Assembly (NCBI RefSeq): GCF_001894825.1 | Contig: NZ_BCWY01000008.1 | Location: 1 to 64,000 of the forward strand | Direction of reading: 5' to 3' | From: Rhodococcus jostii NBRC 16295 | Lineage (GTDB): Bacteria; Actinomycetota; Actinomycetes; Mycobacteriales; Mycobacteriaceae | Length of the DNA: 64,000 nt | Shown here: in pieces, positions 1 to 7,882 of the stretch | How the letters are laid out: each line of letters starts with the position of its first letter | How positions within the stretch are numbered: position 1 is the first letter of the stretch | Notes under the pieces: model-generated | What the model saw: only the letters and a program-made list of their open reading frames with translations | What the model was told of the DNA's origin: nothing | The model's database searches: none | Made by a program: the position numbers and the translations under genes

Positions 1-728
1 GGTGCGGAGAGCACCTTGCCGGACCAGCTGTGGTGGGCGGGGTCGGCGAGAAAGACGAGGGCGGTGTCGAAATCCGGTGCGATGTGCTGGTCGGGGAATT
101 CGGGTGACGGGAGTTCGTCGACCAAGCGGATGGTGTTGACCTGTACGGTTCGCGCGCTGATGTCGTGTGCCGCGGCGGCGGTGAAGGCCTCGATCGCGCC
201 GTCTATCACCTGACGGGCCAGGGTGGATTCCCTTGTGTCAGAGGCTGATCGGTCCACGCCCACGACGGTGACGATGGATCCTGCGCGGTTGCGGTCACTC
301 ATCGACTGCATCGCCCGGCGAACGGTTGTGAACAGCATCCGCAGGTGAGCGTGGAGGAATCGGTCCCAGTCGTGGAGATGGATCGACTGGAGCGATGTGC
401 CGGTGGATTCGGGTCCGGGGATCCAGGCGGCGTGAATGACGGTGTCGATATGGCCGTGGGTGTCTTCGATGCCGGTGAACAGCCGGTCGACCTCCCCGTG
501 GATGGTGAGATCGGCGACGGCGGCGGTCGCGCGGCCACCGAAGCCGGTGATGTCGTGGGCGATCCGTTCGGCCGCCTCCGAAAGGAAACTGTGTGCGATG
601 ACGTCGAATCCGTGCGTGCCGAGAGTGCGGGCAGCATGGGCGCCCTCAGGGTGTTCGACACCGGTGACCAGGACCAGTTTGCTGTTTCGTGTGGGTGGAG
701 TCTGCGGGTTCAGCGGTATGGGGTCCAC
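1..728 (-). CDS. Short-chain dehydrogenase/reductase-like protein, 3' end outside the window
   Basis: Reading from a GTG at 728, about 242 residues are visible before the window ends, so the C-terminus is missing. A Rossmann-like start appears as KLVLVTGVEHPEG (about residues 17-29), which replaces the usual TGxxxGxG glycine pattern. Then come an ADLTIHGEVDRLF segment, typical of the SDR cofactor-side strand and helix, and IHAAWIPGPE where SDRs usually have NNAG. The catalytic Tyr-x3-Lys is not obvious: the expected region reads SDTRESTLARQVIDG. It may be a divergent or non-catalytic SDR. The GTG lies 6 bp after the stop of the Rid gene, which suggests translational coupling in a transporter-ribBA-rid-SDR operon. 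The family fold is reasonably clear; the reaction is unknown. Confidence 0.7.
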   Translation of the reverse strand, partial: MDPIPLNPQTPPTRNSKLVLVTGVEHPEGAHAARTLGTHGFDVIAHSFLSEAAERIAHDITGFGGRATAAVADLTIHGEVDRLFTGIEDTHGHIDTVIHAAWIPGPESTGTSLQSIHLHDWDRFLHAHLRMLFTTVRRAMQSMSDRNRAGSIVTVVGVDRSASDTRESTLARQVIDGAIEAFTAAAAHDISARTVQVNTIRLVDELPSPEFPDQHIAPDFDTALVFLADPAHHSWSGKVLSA

Positions 729-734
729 GTAGGT

Positions 735-1163
735 TCAGTGTGCGTCGGTGTCGGTGAGGATTCGCTGGGCACCGGCGACGGCGACGGCGTCCGCTTCGAA
801 GAGCATGCCGTCGACGAGTAACGAGTTCTGTACCGCGGTCACCGCCGGCCAGGGGCTGGTGAAGAATTCGGCGCGGACCTTCTTGAACGTCTCGAAGTCG
901 TCGCGGTTGCCGAGGTAGGCGGTCAGCTTGACCACCGACGACATCGAGGCGCCGTGCTGGTGCAGGATCTTTTCGATGTTGCGGAACACCTGACGTGCCT
1001 GGGCCTCGAAGCCGCCCTCGACGAGGTTGCCGGCGTCGTCGTAGCCGGCCTGACCGGACGTGAACACCAGGTCTCCGGCCTTGGCGCCCTGGCTGTACTG
1101 CGCGGACCGCGCCCAGGTGAAGGGGGCGGGGCGGGTTTCGACGATGTTCTCGGTGGTCGTCAT
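735..1163 (-). CDS. Rid (YjgF/YER057c/UK114) family protein
   Basis: The protein has 142 residues, normal for the family, with AQYSQGAKAGDLVFTSGQAG near residues 21-40 and QARQVFRNIEKILHQHGASMSSVVKLTAYL in the middle. Archetypal RidA proteins hydrolyse reactive enamine/imine intermediates and use a conserved Arg in a P-A-R-x-x-x-E motif. Here the equivalent stretch reads WPAVTAVQNSLLVDG, so that Arg is absent and a RidA-type deaminase activity should not be assumed. It belongs to another Rid subfamily, several of which sit in catabolic clusters. It is third in the minus-strand operon behind ribBA and its stop is 6 bp before the SDR start. A role in clearing a pathway imine or keto-acid intermediate is an inference. 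Confidence 0.85.
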   Translation of the reverse strand: MTTTENIVETRPAPFTWARSAQYSQGAKAGDLVFTSGQAGYDDAGNLVEGGFEAQARQVFRNIEKILHQHGASMSSVVKLTAYLGNRDDFETFKKVRAEFFTSPWPAVTAVQNSLLVDGMLFEADAVAVAGAQRILTDTDAH

Positions 1164-1248
1164 CGACTGGTCGTCCTTTCGGTTCAGGTCCCGGTACGGG
1201 ACCCGGGGTGGGTGAGGCGTGGCGCAGCCTTCGTCCGGTGACGGGTTG

Positions 1249-2523
1249 TCAGCCGAGCCGTTGCAGGGTGTGCCCCATGCGGTCGCGTTTGGTGGTCAGG
1301 TAGGAGCGGTTGTAGGCGGTCGGTGAGGACTCGTGTGGGATTTGTTCGGCGACGGTGATGCCGTGATCGCTCAGGGCCCGGACCTTGTCGGGGTTGTTCG
1401 TCATCAGCCGCACGCGGCCCACTTCCAGGTCGTCGAGGATTTCGCACGCGACGCGGTAGTCGCGGCTGTCGACCGGCAGGCCGAGGCTGACGTTGGCGTC
1501 GATGGTGTCGAGGCCCTCGTGTTGCTGGAGTTCGTAGGCGCGCAGTTTGTGACCCAGGCCGATACCGCGGCCCTCGTGTCCGCGCAGATAGATCAAGATG
1601 CCGGCGCCGGCCTCGGCGATCGCGCTCATGGCGGATCGGAACTGGGGGCCGCAGTCGCAGCGCAGGGAGCCGGCGAGGTCACCGGTGATGCATTCGCTGT
1701 GCAGCCGGACCAGCGGGGCGTCGGCGGCGGCAACGTCGCCCATCACCAGGGCCATGTGCTCGACGCCGTCGCCGGGTGCTTGATAGGCGAGCGCGTCGAA
1801 CGTGCCGACCTCGGTCGGCAGGGTGCTGCGACCGGACCGCAGGACGGTGTTCTCGGGGCGGGCGGCGTTGTGGCGCAGCGGGGTCACCGTGCCCGCGGTG
1901 CGTGAGCGCCACGTTCGATCGGTGCGCGAGCGCCATGCGCGCAGTTCGGCGATGGAGATCATCGGGATCGAGTGTTGTGCGGCGAGTTGTTCGAGGTCGT
2001 CGCGGCGCATCATCTCGCGCCGGTCGGGGGTGACGATCTCACAGAGCAGGGCGGCGCCGCTGAGCCCGGCCATGCGGCACAGGTCGACTCCGGCTTCGGT
2101 GTGCCCTGGGCGCTCGAGGACTCCGCCGGGCTTGGCGAGTAGCGGCATCACGTGGCCGGGCCGGGCGAGGTCGGCGGGCTGCAGGGTGGGGTCGGCCAGA
2201 GCCCGGATGGTGGCGCCGCGATCGCCCGCACTGATTCCCGTGGTGGTGCCGTGCCGGTAGTCGACGCTGATCAGGAATGCGGTGTTGTGGGCTTCGGTGT
2301 TGTCGGGGACCATCAGGTCGAGACCGAGCTTGTCGGCGCGGGCCTCGTCGATGGCGACGCAGAGAAATCCGGATGTGTGTTCGAGGAAGAACGCGACCGC
2401 ATCGGTGCTCGCGTATTCGGCGGCCATGATCAGGTCGCCCTCGTTCTCGCGGTCTTCGTCGTCGACGACGAGGACCATTCCCTTGTTTGCCAGTGCGGTG
2501 ACCGCGTCCGAGATGGTCGACAT
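1249..2523 (-). CDS. ribBA: Bifunctional 3,4-dihydroxy-2-butanone-4-phosphate synthase / GTP cyclohydrolase II
   Basis: The 424-residue protein provides both entry steps to riboflavin synthesis. The N-terminal RibB half (about 1-205) shows VVDDEDRENEGDLIMAAE and the RHGTTTGIS segment. The C-terminal RibA half shows the zinc-site region CITGDLAGSLRCDCG, then YLRGHEGRGIGLGHK and TNNPDKVRAL. The linker carries a short imperfect repeat (WRSRTDRTWRSRT). The start chosen is the ATG at 2523, preceded by AAGGAG; the open frame continues upstream, but that extension has no family similarity. The gene lies between an MFS transporter and a rid gene, opposite a flavin reductase, rather than in a rib operon. 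I therefore infer a pathway-dedicated paralogue that boosts flavin supply. No FMN riboswitch could be recognised. Confidence 0.93.
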   Translation of the reverse strand: MSTISDAVTALANKGMVLVVDDEDRENEGDLIMAAEYASTDAVAFFLEHTSGFLCVAIDEARADKLGLDLMVPDNTEAHNTAFLISVDYRHGTTTGISAGDRGATIRALADPTLQPADLARPGHVMPLLAKPGGVLERPGHTEAGVDLCRMAGLSGAALLCEIVTPDRREMMRRDDLEQLAAQHSIPMISIAELRAWRSRTDRTWRSRTAGTVTPLRHNAARPENTVLRSGRSTLPTEVGTFDALAYQAPGDGVEHMALVMGDVAAADAPLVRLHSECITGDLAGSLRCDCGPQFRSAMSAIAEAGAGILIYLRGHEGRGIGLGHKLRAYELQQHEGLDTIDANVSLGLPVDSRDYRVACEILDDLEVGRVRLMTNNPDKVRALSDHGITVAEQIPHESSPTAYNRSYLTTKRDRMGHTLQRLG

Positions 2524-2641
2524 GATCGCTGGCTCCTTCCTTGGCGAACACACGGAGTGTGGTGGGACGTCGGGGGTCGAGGCGGAGTCGCGGGCTGACA
2601 TCGTTGTCCGCCCGACGACTCCGCGCTCGGGATCGGGGTGG

Positions 2642-3979
2642 TTACCGCTGGTGCGGAGCGGAGGTTTCGCTGAGGCTGCGGCCCATCGTTTCCGGGGCGA
2701 GGAGCTGGGAGACCGAGGCACCGACGACGCAGATGCCGGCAGCGATGAGCATCGTGGTGCCGGCGCCGAGGTTGTGCATCGACCACGGCAGCAAGAACGT
2801 GCCCAGGCCGGCGCCGACGCGGCTGAACGCGGTCGCGAAACCGGTGCCGAGGCCGCGGATCTCGGTCGGGAAGATCTCACCCGGGTAGACACCGGTCAGC
2901 GCAGTGCACATGGCGTTGGCGAATGCGAAGACCAGGAAGCCGATCAGCACCAGTACCGGCGGTGCAGAGGTCCACAGCCCGATGGCGGCCAGGACCGCGG
3001 CGCACACCCACTGCTGCGGGATGGTCAGCTTTCGCCGGCCGATGCGTTCGATGAGCAGGACCGCCACCACCACACCGGCCAGGGCGAGGCCGTTGACCCC
3101 CAAGGCGCCGACGAGTCCGTCACCGAGACCGTAGTCGGCGAGCACGCTGGCCGCGAAGGTGGCGATGGCGAAGTACGGTGCCACCACGCAGAACCAGAAG
3201 ACGGAGATGAAGATCGTCGCCCGCCGGTAGGCCGGGGAGAACAACATCCCGAACGTGCCCTTGCGGGTTTGCTCGTTGGTGATGTCGAGGACGTCGGCGG
3301 GGTCTTCGAGATACGTGTGGGCGATCTCGGTTGCCTCTTCGGTGCGGCCCTTGTTCATCAGCCAGCGCGGGGATTCGGGCATGCCCAACCGGGCCAGGAG
3401 CAGGATGACGGCGGGCAGAGTGCTCGAGCCGAGCACGATGCGCCAGTCGAGGGACCATACGGCGGTCATCAGGAAGCCGGCGATAAAGGCCGTCATGAAT
3501 CCGAGGTACCAGGCGACCTCGTTGCAGGCCATCAACCGGCCGCGCAGACGGGCAGGAGCGAATTCGGCGAGCAGTGGCCAGCCGACCGAGTAGTCGGCGC
3601 CGATCGCGACGCCCATCAGCAGCCGGACCAGGAACAGTTGCCACGTCGAGTCGACGAAGAACTGCAGGACCGAACCGACGGTGAAGATCACCAGGTCGAT
3701 CGTGAACAGCGGCTTGCGGCCGAGTTTGTCGGCGAGCCAGCCGCCGAGGGGGCCGCCGATGAAGATGCCGATCAGCGCGGACGCCCCGATCAGCCCCTCC
3801 CAGAACAGCGACATGCCGAGATCGAGGGTGATGGCCCCGATGACGGTGCCGATGATGCCGAGAATGTAGCCGTCGATGAACATACCACCGGCGATGACAC
3901 CGGTCAGCTTGACCAGGAAGCGCTTCTTGTCGACTGACTGCTCGTCAATGTCCACGGGTTCGTTGTTCGTGATGGTCAT
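2642..3979 (-). CDS. MFS metabolite:proton symporter, copy 1
   Basis: This 445-residue protein is a 12-helix major facilitator of the sugar/metabolite porter type. It shows GGWLADKLGRKP in the loop between helices 2 and 3, PESPRWLMNKGRTEEA after helix 6, and the late-porter motif GVYPGEIFPTEIRGLG. The start is the ATG at 3979, which has a strong GAGGAGGG ribosome site. It is the first gene of the minus-strand operon with ribBA, rid and the SDR, and it is read from a divergent promoter region (4199-4573). It is closely similar to the MFS gene at 7883-9265 and to the broken copy at 15955-16540, so the family amplified locally. The substrate, probably an organic or sugar acid, cannot be read from the sequence. 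Confidence 0.88.
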   Translation of the reverse strand: MTITNNEPVDIDEQSVDKKRFLVKLTGVIAGGMFIDGYILGIIGTVIGAITLDLGMSLFWEGLIGASALIGIFIGGPLGGWLADKLGRKPLFTIDLVIFTVGSVLQFFVDSTWQLFLVRLLMGVAIGADYSVGWPLLAEFAPARLRGRLMACNEVAWYLGFMTAFIAGFLMTAVWSLDWRIVLGSSTLPAVILLLARLGMPESPRWLMNKGRTEEATEIAHTYLEDPADVLDITNEQTRKGTFGMLFSPAYRRATIFISVFWFCVVAPYFAIATFAASVLADYGLGDGLVGALGVNGLALAGVVVAVLLIERIGRRKLTIPQQWVCAAVLAAIGLWTSAPPVLVLIGFLVFAFANAMCTALTGVYPGEIFPTEIRGLGTGFATAFSRVGAGLGTFLLPWSMHNLGAGTTMLIAAGICVVGASVSQLLAPETMGRSLSETSAPHQR

Positions 3980-4198
3980 CAGCCCTCCTCGCTCGTGCGC
4001 GTCGACGTGGCGATCACGACCGACGACGGTGGGCAATCACCGTGCGCAGTGGCGGATAGGCGGGAAGCAGATGTTCGCACGTGATGTCACAACCTTCGTG
4101 AAGTGGTGCACGGCCGCGGAATCCGAGGGATCACTGGCGACTGCGGGTCGTTGGGATGGGCTCTATCGGTAGGGCGCTGCAGCTCAGCCCCGCTACGT

Positions 4199-4254
4199 GT
4201 TCATAAACTGAACGATGTGGTCAAAAGTGTGACATGGGACTCAGGGCACGTCAA
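4199..4254 (-). promoter_or_regulatory. Promoter with IclR-type half-sites upstream of MFS copy 1
   Basis: On the minus strand TTGACG (4254-4249) and CACACT (4231-4226) are separated by 17 bp, a plausible -35/-10 pair. Two bases further on lie three 5-bp half-sites spaced 10 bp apart. Seen on the plus strand they are GTTCA at 4199, TGAAC at 4209 and a degenerate GGTCA at 4219. The same arrangement recurs at 9401-9456 and, less completely, at 16712-16767. The sites cover the probable transcription start, which fits repression. The promoter call rests on recurrence and has not been tested. Confidence 0.6.
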
Positions 4255-4503
4255 GGCCCGCTCCAGCGAAACCTGCAATGGACGAAGGCGCGCCGTCTCG
4301 CGAATCGGTACCGACGGATCACCCCTCGCCCCAGCGCAGGGGCGAATCCGGCACCGGCGCGGCACATCACCAGCACCAGGCCCATACAGTCGCGAAGCGG
4401 AGCTCGACCAATGGACAGCCGTCGCCCGCAGCGGTGACCGGGCGAGCCGCGCCCGAGCATCCACACGGCGAACTCCACTGACGCACGCCCTGCCCCGCCA
4501 CCC

Positions 4504-4573
4504 TTGACAGATTGTGATCTACAGCTCAGGATCGTTGGCAGCAGATTTTGAACTAGCTGTTCACTTTATGAAC
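4504..4573 (+). promoter_or_regulatory. Promoter and triple half-site operator upstream of flavin reductase copy 1
   Basis: TTGACA (4504-4509) and CAGGAT (4527-4532) are separated by 17 bp. Downstream, TGAAC (4549-4553), GTTCA (4559-4563) and TGAAC (4569-4573) lie exactly 10 bp apart, so two overlapping inverted repeats share the middle half-site. The layout returns at 9651-9720 and 16986-17050. Together with 4199-4254 it fills the divergent intergenic region; the remaining bases between 3980 and 4722 show nothing else I can name. Confidence 0.62.
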
Positions 4574-4722
4574 ATTATTCGTTTTCGGAGGGTGCACCCC
4601 TCCCCCTGAGTTCATGGCGGTGAGGAGAGGCAATGGCGGAGACCGAGATCGTCACCGAACTGCACCCCGACCACGCCCGCACCGCTGCCGAGTCCGGCGC
4701 CACACACCGAAGAGGAGCCACC

Positions 4723-5223
4723 ATGCTCACTGCCACCATCGACCAGGCGCACTACCGCACCGTGATGGGCCACCTGCCCACCGGCGTCGTCGCCCTCTCC
4801 GGCATCACCCCCGACGCCGAATACCCCTGCGGCCTGGTGGTCGGCACCTTCCAGTCGCTTTCCCTGGACCCGCCGCTTGTCAGCTTCAGCGTCGCCCACA
4901 CCTCCACCAGCTGGCCCAAGGTCCGCGCCGCCGGCCGACTGTGCGCCAGCGTCCTCGCCGCCGGCCAGGAATCGGTCTGCCGCGCCCTCTCGAGCAAGCA
5001 GCCCGACAAGTTCGCCGACATCGACTGGTCCCTCTCCGAGGCCGGATCACCCCGGATCAACGGGGCCCACGCCTTCGTCGACTGCGAGGTCACCCACGAA
5101 CTCGACGGCGGCGACCACGTCATCGTCATCGCCCGGGTCCTGCAGATGGACACCGGACACGGCGAGCCCCTCGTCTTCCACCAGGGCCGACTCGGCGGAA
5201 TCCGGCAACTCACCGCCGCCTGA
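4723..5223 (+). CDS. Flavin reductase (HpaC/StyB-like), copy 1
   Basis: The 166-residue protein belongs to the flavin-reductase-like split-barrel family, which uses NAD(P)H to reduce FMN or FAD for two-component monooxygenases. The family core is visible: FRT-like entry HYRTVMGHLPTGVVALSG, then SLSLDPPLVSFSVAHTSTSWPKV and the C-terminal GDHVIVIARVL. The start at 4723 has an AGAGGAG site, and this leader is conserved in the second copy. An in-frame ATG at 4633 with its own GAGGAGAGG site could add 30 residues. Copy 2 at 17119-17619 differs by a single residue. No flavin monooxygenase lies beside it, so the oxygenase partner is elsewhere or the enzyme serves another flavin-dependent step. Confidence 0.88.
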   Translation: MLTATIDQAHYRTVMGHLPTGVVALSGITPDAEYPCGLVVGTFQSLSLDPPLVSFSVAHTSTSWPKVRAAGRLCASVLAAGQESVCRALSSKQPDKFADIDWSLSEAGSPRINGAHAFVDCEVTHELDGGDHVIVIARVLQMDTGHGEPLVFHQGRLGGIRQLTAA

Positions 5224-5288
5224 CCTCTACCCCCGGCTACGCCGCACCCCGGCGCGAGCCTCGACTTCAGAAAAGGATCCCGCACTTC

Positions 5289-6818
5289 ATGACTGACACC
5301 GCTCATTCGATCGAGACGGACACCACCGACGCACAACTCGACCACATCCTCGACGCCGCGGCAGCCGCCGCGCCGCTCTGGGAGGACCGCACCCCCCACG
5401 ATCGCGCCGCTGTGCTCATCGCGATCGCCGACGCCCTCGAGGCACACGCGGACGGGCTGGTCGCCGAGGCCCTCACCGAAACCGGGCTTCCTCGGGCCCG
5501 GCTGAGCGGGGAACTGAACCGCACCTGCGTGCAGTTGCGGATGTTCGCCGAGGAACTGATCGACGGCACCTTCCTGGACGTGATCATCGACCGCGCCGAT
5601 CCCGACTTCGTCCTCGGCGCCCGCCCGGACCTGCGCCGGTACCAGATCCCCGTGGGACCGGTCCTGGTCTTCGCCGCCAGCAACTTCCCCTTCGCGTTCT
5701 CCGTCGCCGGCACCGACACCGCCTCCGCGCTGGCCGCCGGCTGCCCGGTGGTGCTCAAGGCCCATCCCGGCCACCCCCGCACCTCCGCTGCCACCGCCGA
5801 CGTCGTTGCCGGGGCTCTGTCCGCGGCCGGCGCCCCGGACGGCACGTTCGCGCTGATCAGCGGTTTCCGGGCCGGCACCCGCGCCCTCGAGGACCCACGG
5901 ATCGCGGCGGCCGCCTTCACCGGGTCGGTCGCCGGTGGCCGCGCCCTGTTCGACATCGCCGCCGCACGCCCCAACCCGATCCCCTTCTTCGGTGAACTCG
6001 GCAGCGTCAACCCGGCCGTCGTCACCGCCGGTGCCCTCGACGAGCGGGTCGAGGCGATCGCGTCCGGGTTCGTCGGCTCGTTCACTCTCGGGGCGGGACA
6101 GTTCTGCACCAAGCCCGGCATCCTGCTGGTGCCCGCCGGCTCGCCGGTCACCGAGCAGATCACCGCCCTCGCCCAGCAGGTGCCCGCGGCGCGGATGCTC
6201 ACCGCGAAGATCGCCGAGGGTTACCACCACCGGATCGACGAGGCCACCGCGGTGCCCGGCGTCGAGGTCCTCGTCAAGGGCACCGCCTCGACCGGCGAGA
6301 GCGGGGTACCCGAGGTCACCCCGACGCTGCTGCGCACCACCGCCGAGCAACTGGTCGCCCAGGCGGACACGCTGCTCGAGGAGAGCTTCGGCCCCGCCGC
6401 GATCATCGCCGAGTACGGCACCGAGGACGAGGTTCACCGAGTCCTGAACGGTGTCGACGGCACTCTGACCGTGACCGTGCACACCCGCACCGAACCGACC
6501 CCCGACGAACGCGACCAGCTCCGCAGGATCACCCGGATCGCCGCCACCCGCGCCGGGCGACTGGTGTTCAACGGCTGGCCCACCGGAGTCGCGGTCACCC
6601 CCGCCCAGCACCACGGCGGCCCCTACCCCGCCACCACCGCGGTCTCGCATACCTCGGTGGGCACCACCGCGATCCGCCGATTCCTGCGCCCGGTCACCTA
6701 CCAGGACGCCCCGGAGGTGCTCCTGCCCGCACCGATTCAGGAACGCAATCCGCTCGAGATTCCCCGCACGGTCAACGCCGCCGGCGAATCGTCCACTTGG
6801 GGCCGCGCCCAGTCCTGA
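5289..6818 (+). CDS. Aldehyde dehydrogenase, alpha-ketoglutarate-semialdehyde (2,5-dioxovalerate) type
   Basis: The 509-residue protein has the ALDH fold. Asn132 lies in AASNFPFAFS, the cofactor-side FTGSVAGGRAL segment is near 210-220, the general-base Glu236 is in FFGELGSVNP, and the nucleophile Cys273 is in GAGQFCTKPG. ELGSVNP and GQFCTKPG are characteristic of the ketoglutarate-semialdehyde dehydrogenase branch, the last step of non-phosphorylative pentonate, glucarate/galactarate and hydroxyproline routes. The ATG at 5289 follows the flavin reductase by 65 bp in the same direction. IclR copy 1 follows. The context with a dehydratase, hydrolase and aldolase at 10-15 kb supports a sugar-acid-like or hydroxyproline-like pathway. 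Confidence 0.87.
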   Translation: MTDTAHSIETDTTDAQLDHILDAAAAAAPLWEDRTPHDRAAVLIAIADALEAHADGLVAEALTETGLPRARLSGELNRTCVQLRMFAEELIDGTFLDVIIDRADPDFVLGARPDLRRYQIPVGPVLVFAASNFPFAFSVAGTDTASALAAGCPVVLKAHPGHPRTSAATADVVAGALSAAGAPDGTFALISGFRAGTRALEDPRIAAAAFTGSVAGGRALFDIAAARPNPIPFFGELGSVNPAVVTAGALDERVEAIASGFVGSFTLGAGQFCTKPGILLVPAGSPVTEQITALAQQVPAARMLTAKIAEGYHHRIDEATAVPGVEVLVKGTASTGESGVPEVTPTLLRTTAEQLVAQADTLLEESFGPAAIIAEYGTEDEVHRVLNGVDGTLTVTVHTRTEPTPDERDQLRRITRIAATRAGRLVFNGWPTGVAVTPAQHHGGPYPATTAVSHTSVGTTAIRRFLRPVTYQDAPEVLLPAPIQERNPLEIPRTVNAAGESSTWGRAQS

Positions 6819-6857
6819 CAATCCGCGAGCGCGCGGTATGCGCTCGATATTTCGCCA

Positions 6858-6906
6858 CACTCTACCGCCCCGGCGTTCACTATATGAACGCCGGGGCGGT
6901 AGAGTG
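6858..6906. repeat. 49-bp perfect palindrome enclosing an IclR-type operator
   Basis: Two perfect 22-bp arms (6858-6879 and 6885-6906) flank a 5-bp centre, CTATA. The inner ends are GTTCA and TGAAC, the same half-sites and spacing as in the divergent promoter regions. It lies 39 bp after the aldehyde dehydrogenase stop and 59 bp before IclR copy 1. The transcript could form a very stable hairpin and the DNA could be an autoregulatory operator; both roles are inferred. Confidence 0.85.
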
Positions 6907-6965
6907 GTCGTGGAAGCGCGTTTCCCGAAGGATGTGGGTGCGCACCGACACGACAAAGGGGTGGC

Positions 6966-7769
6966 ATGAGCGAAGTACCCGAACCGACGGAGATGACGAA
7001 CAAGTCGGTGACCAAAGCGGTTCGGCTGCTACGGGAGTTGGCCGCGCACCCGCGCACCGGCGCCACCGTGACCACGCTCGCGAAGGGCGTGGGGATCTCC
7101 CGGCCCACCGCGTTCCGTCTGCTCTACAGCCTCGAACGCACCGGGCTCGTGGACCGGGTCGACAACAACTACATCCTCGGCTGGGAAATGGCCCGCCTCG
7201 GACGGCGCGCCGACCCCTACGCCGGCCTCGTTGCGCGCGCGCAACCGCTGCTGCAGGAGTTGGCCGACAAGTTCAACGAGTCGGTGACGCTGTCGGTGCC
7301 GAATTCGCACGACGGCCTGGACCTGGTCGCCGAGGCCGCCGGGTCGCACGTGGTCGGCATCATGAGCCGCATGTCATCGCACATGGTCGGCCAGCAATAT
7401 CCGCTGCATGCCAGCTCCACCGGCAAGGTACTGCTCGCCGAGATGCCGCTGGACAAGGTGCTCGCGCTGCTGCCCGAGAAGCTCGAGGCCTATACCTCCC
7501 ACACCATCACCGACCGCGCCGTTCTGCTCCGGGAACTCGACCAGGTCCGCGAGCAGGGGTTCGGCATCATCGACAACGAACTCGAAGAGGAACTGATTTC
7601 GCTGTCGCGGCCGGTGCGGGACTCCTCGGGCACGCTGGTGGCGATCTTGACCCTCAACAGCCCCCGCTACCGCTTCGGGCGCGACCGCATCCCCGAAGCG
7701 CTCCAGCAGATGCAGGCGATCGTCGACCGCCTCGTCGACGTGTTCTGGCAGGACGCGGCAGGCGAATAA
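6966..7769 (+). CDS. IclR-family transcriptional regulator, copy 1
   Basis: The 267-residue protein has an N-terminal winged helix (about 13-75; KAVRLLRELAAHP, then GISRPTAFRLLYSLERTGLV) and a C-terminal effector domain with QYPLHASSTGKVLLAEMP and IDNELEEELISLSRPVRDSSG. IclR proteins bind short palindromes and respond to small carboxylates. It ends the plus-strand operon of flavin reductase and ALDH and has a palindromic half-site pair just upstream, suggesting autoregulation. It is clearly paralogous to 17745-18578, with nearly identical recognition-helix residues (GISRPTAFRLL), so the two may read the same operators. Confidence 0.93.
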   Translation: MSEVPEPTEMTNKSVTKAVRLLRELAAHPRTGATVTTLAKGVGISRPTAFRLLYSLERTGLVDRVDNNYILGWEMARLGRRADPYAGLVARAQPLLQELADKFNESVTLSVPNSHDGLDLVAEAAGSHVVGIMSRMSSHMVGQQYPLHASSTGKVLLAEMPLDKVLALLPEKLEAYTSHTITDRAVLLRELDQVREQGFGIIDNELEEELISLSRPVRDSSGTLVAILTLNSPRYRFGRDRIPEALQQMQAIVDRLVDVFWQDAAGE

Positions 7770-7797
7770 TCCAGTCGATCAACCACACTGCGTGAGC

Positions 7798-7839
7798 CAC
7801 CGGAAACCGGAGCCCTGGTACGGACTCCGGTTCCCGGTG
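7798..7839. terminator. Bidirectional hairpin between convergent IclR and MFS genes
   Basis: A 15-bp stem with one mismatch (7798-7812 against 7825-7839) and a 12-base loop lies between two converging genes. There is no clear U-tract, as is common in high-GC actinobacteria. Confidence 0.6.
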
Positions 7840-7882
7840 CTGTGTGCGGACGGCTCTCGCCGTTCCGCGAGAAGACGATCGG

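Noticed and set aside
2524-2641. FMN riboswitch upstream of ribBA
   Set aside because: The gap is only 118 bp and I could not recognise the conserved RFN-element helices or loop sequences.
2282-3937. Long plus-strand open frame opposite ribBA and the MFS gene
   Set aside because: Its translation is low-complexity, rich in Asp/Gly/Arg, and lies wholly antisense to two strong family matches. Long antisense frames are expected in high-GC DNA.
4723-5223. Flavin reductase copies as recent duplicates of styB
   Set aside because: The proteins share only the general family core with StyB at 27606-28139; they are much more distant from it than from each other.
4752-6956. Long minus-strand open frame opposite the flavin reductase and ALDH genes
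   Set aside because: Antisense to two well-supported enzymes, with Gly/Arg-rich translation and no family motif.
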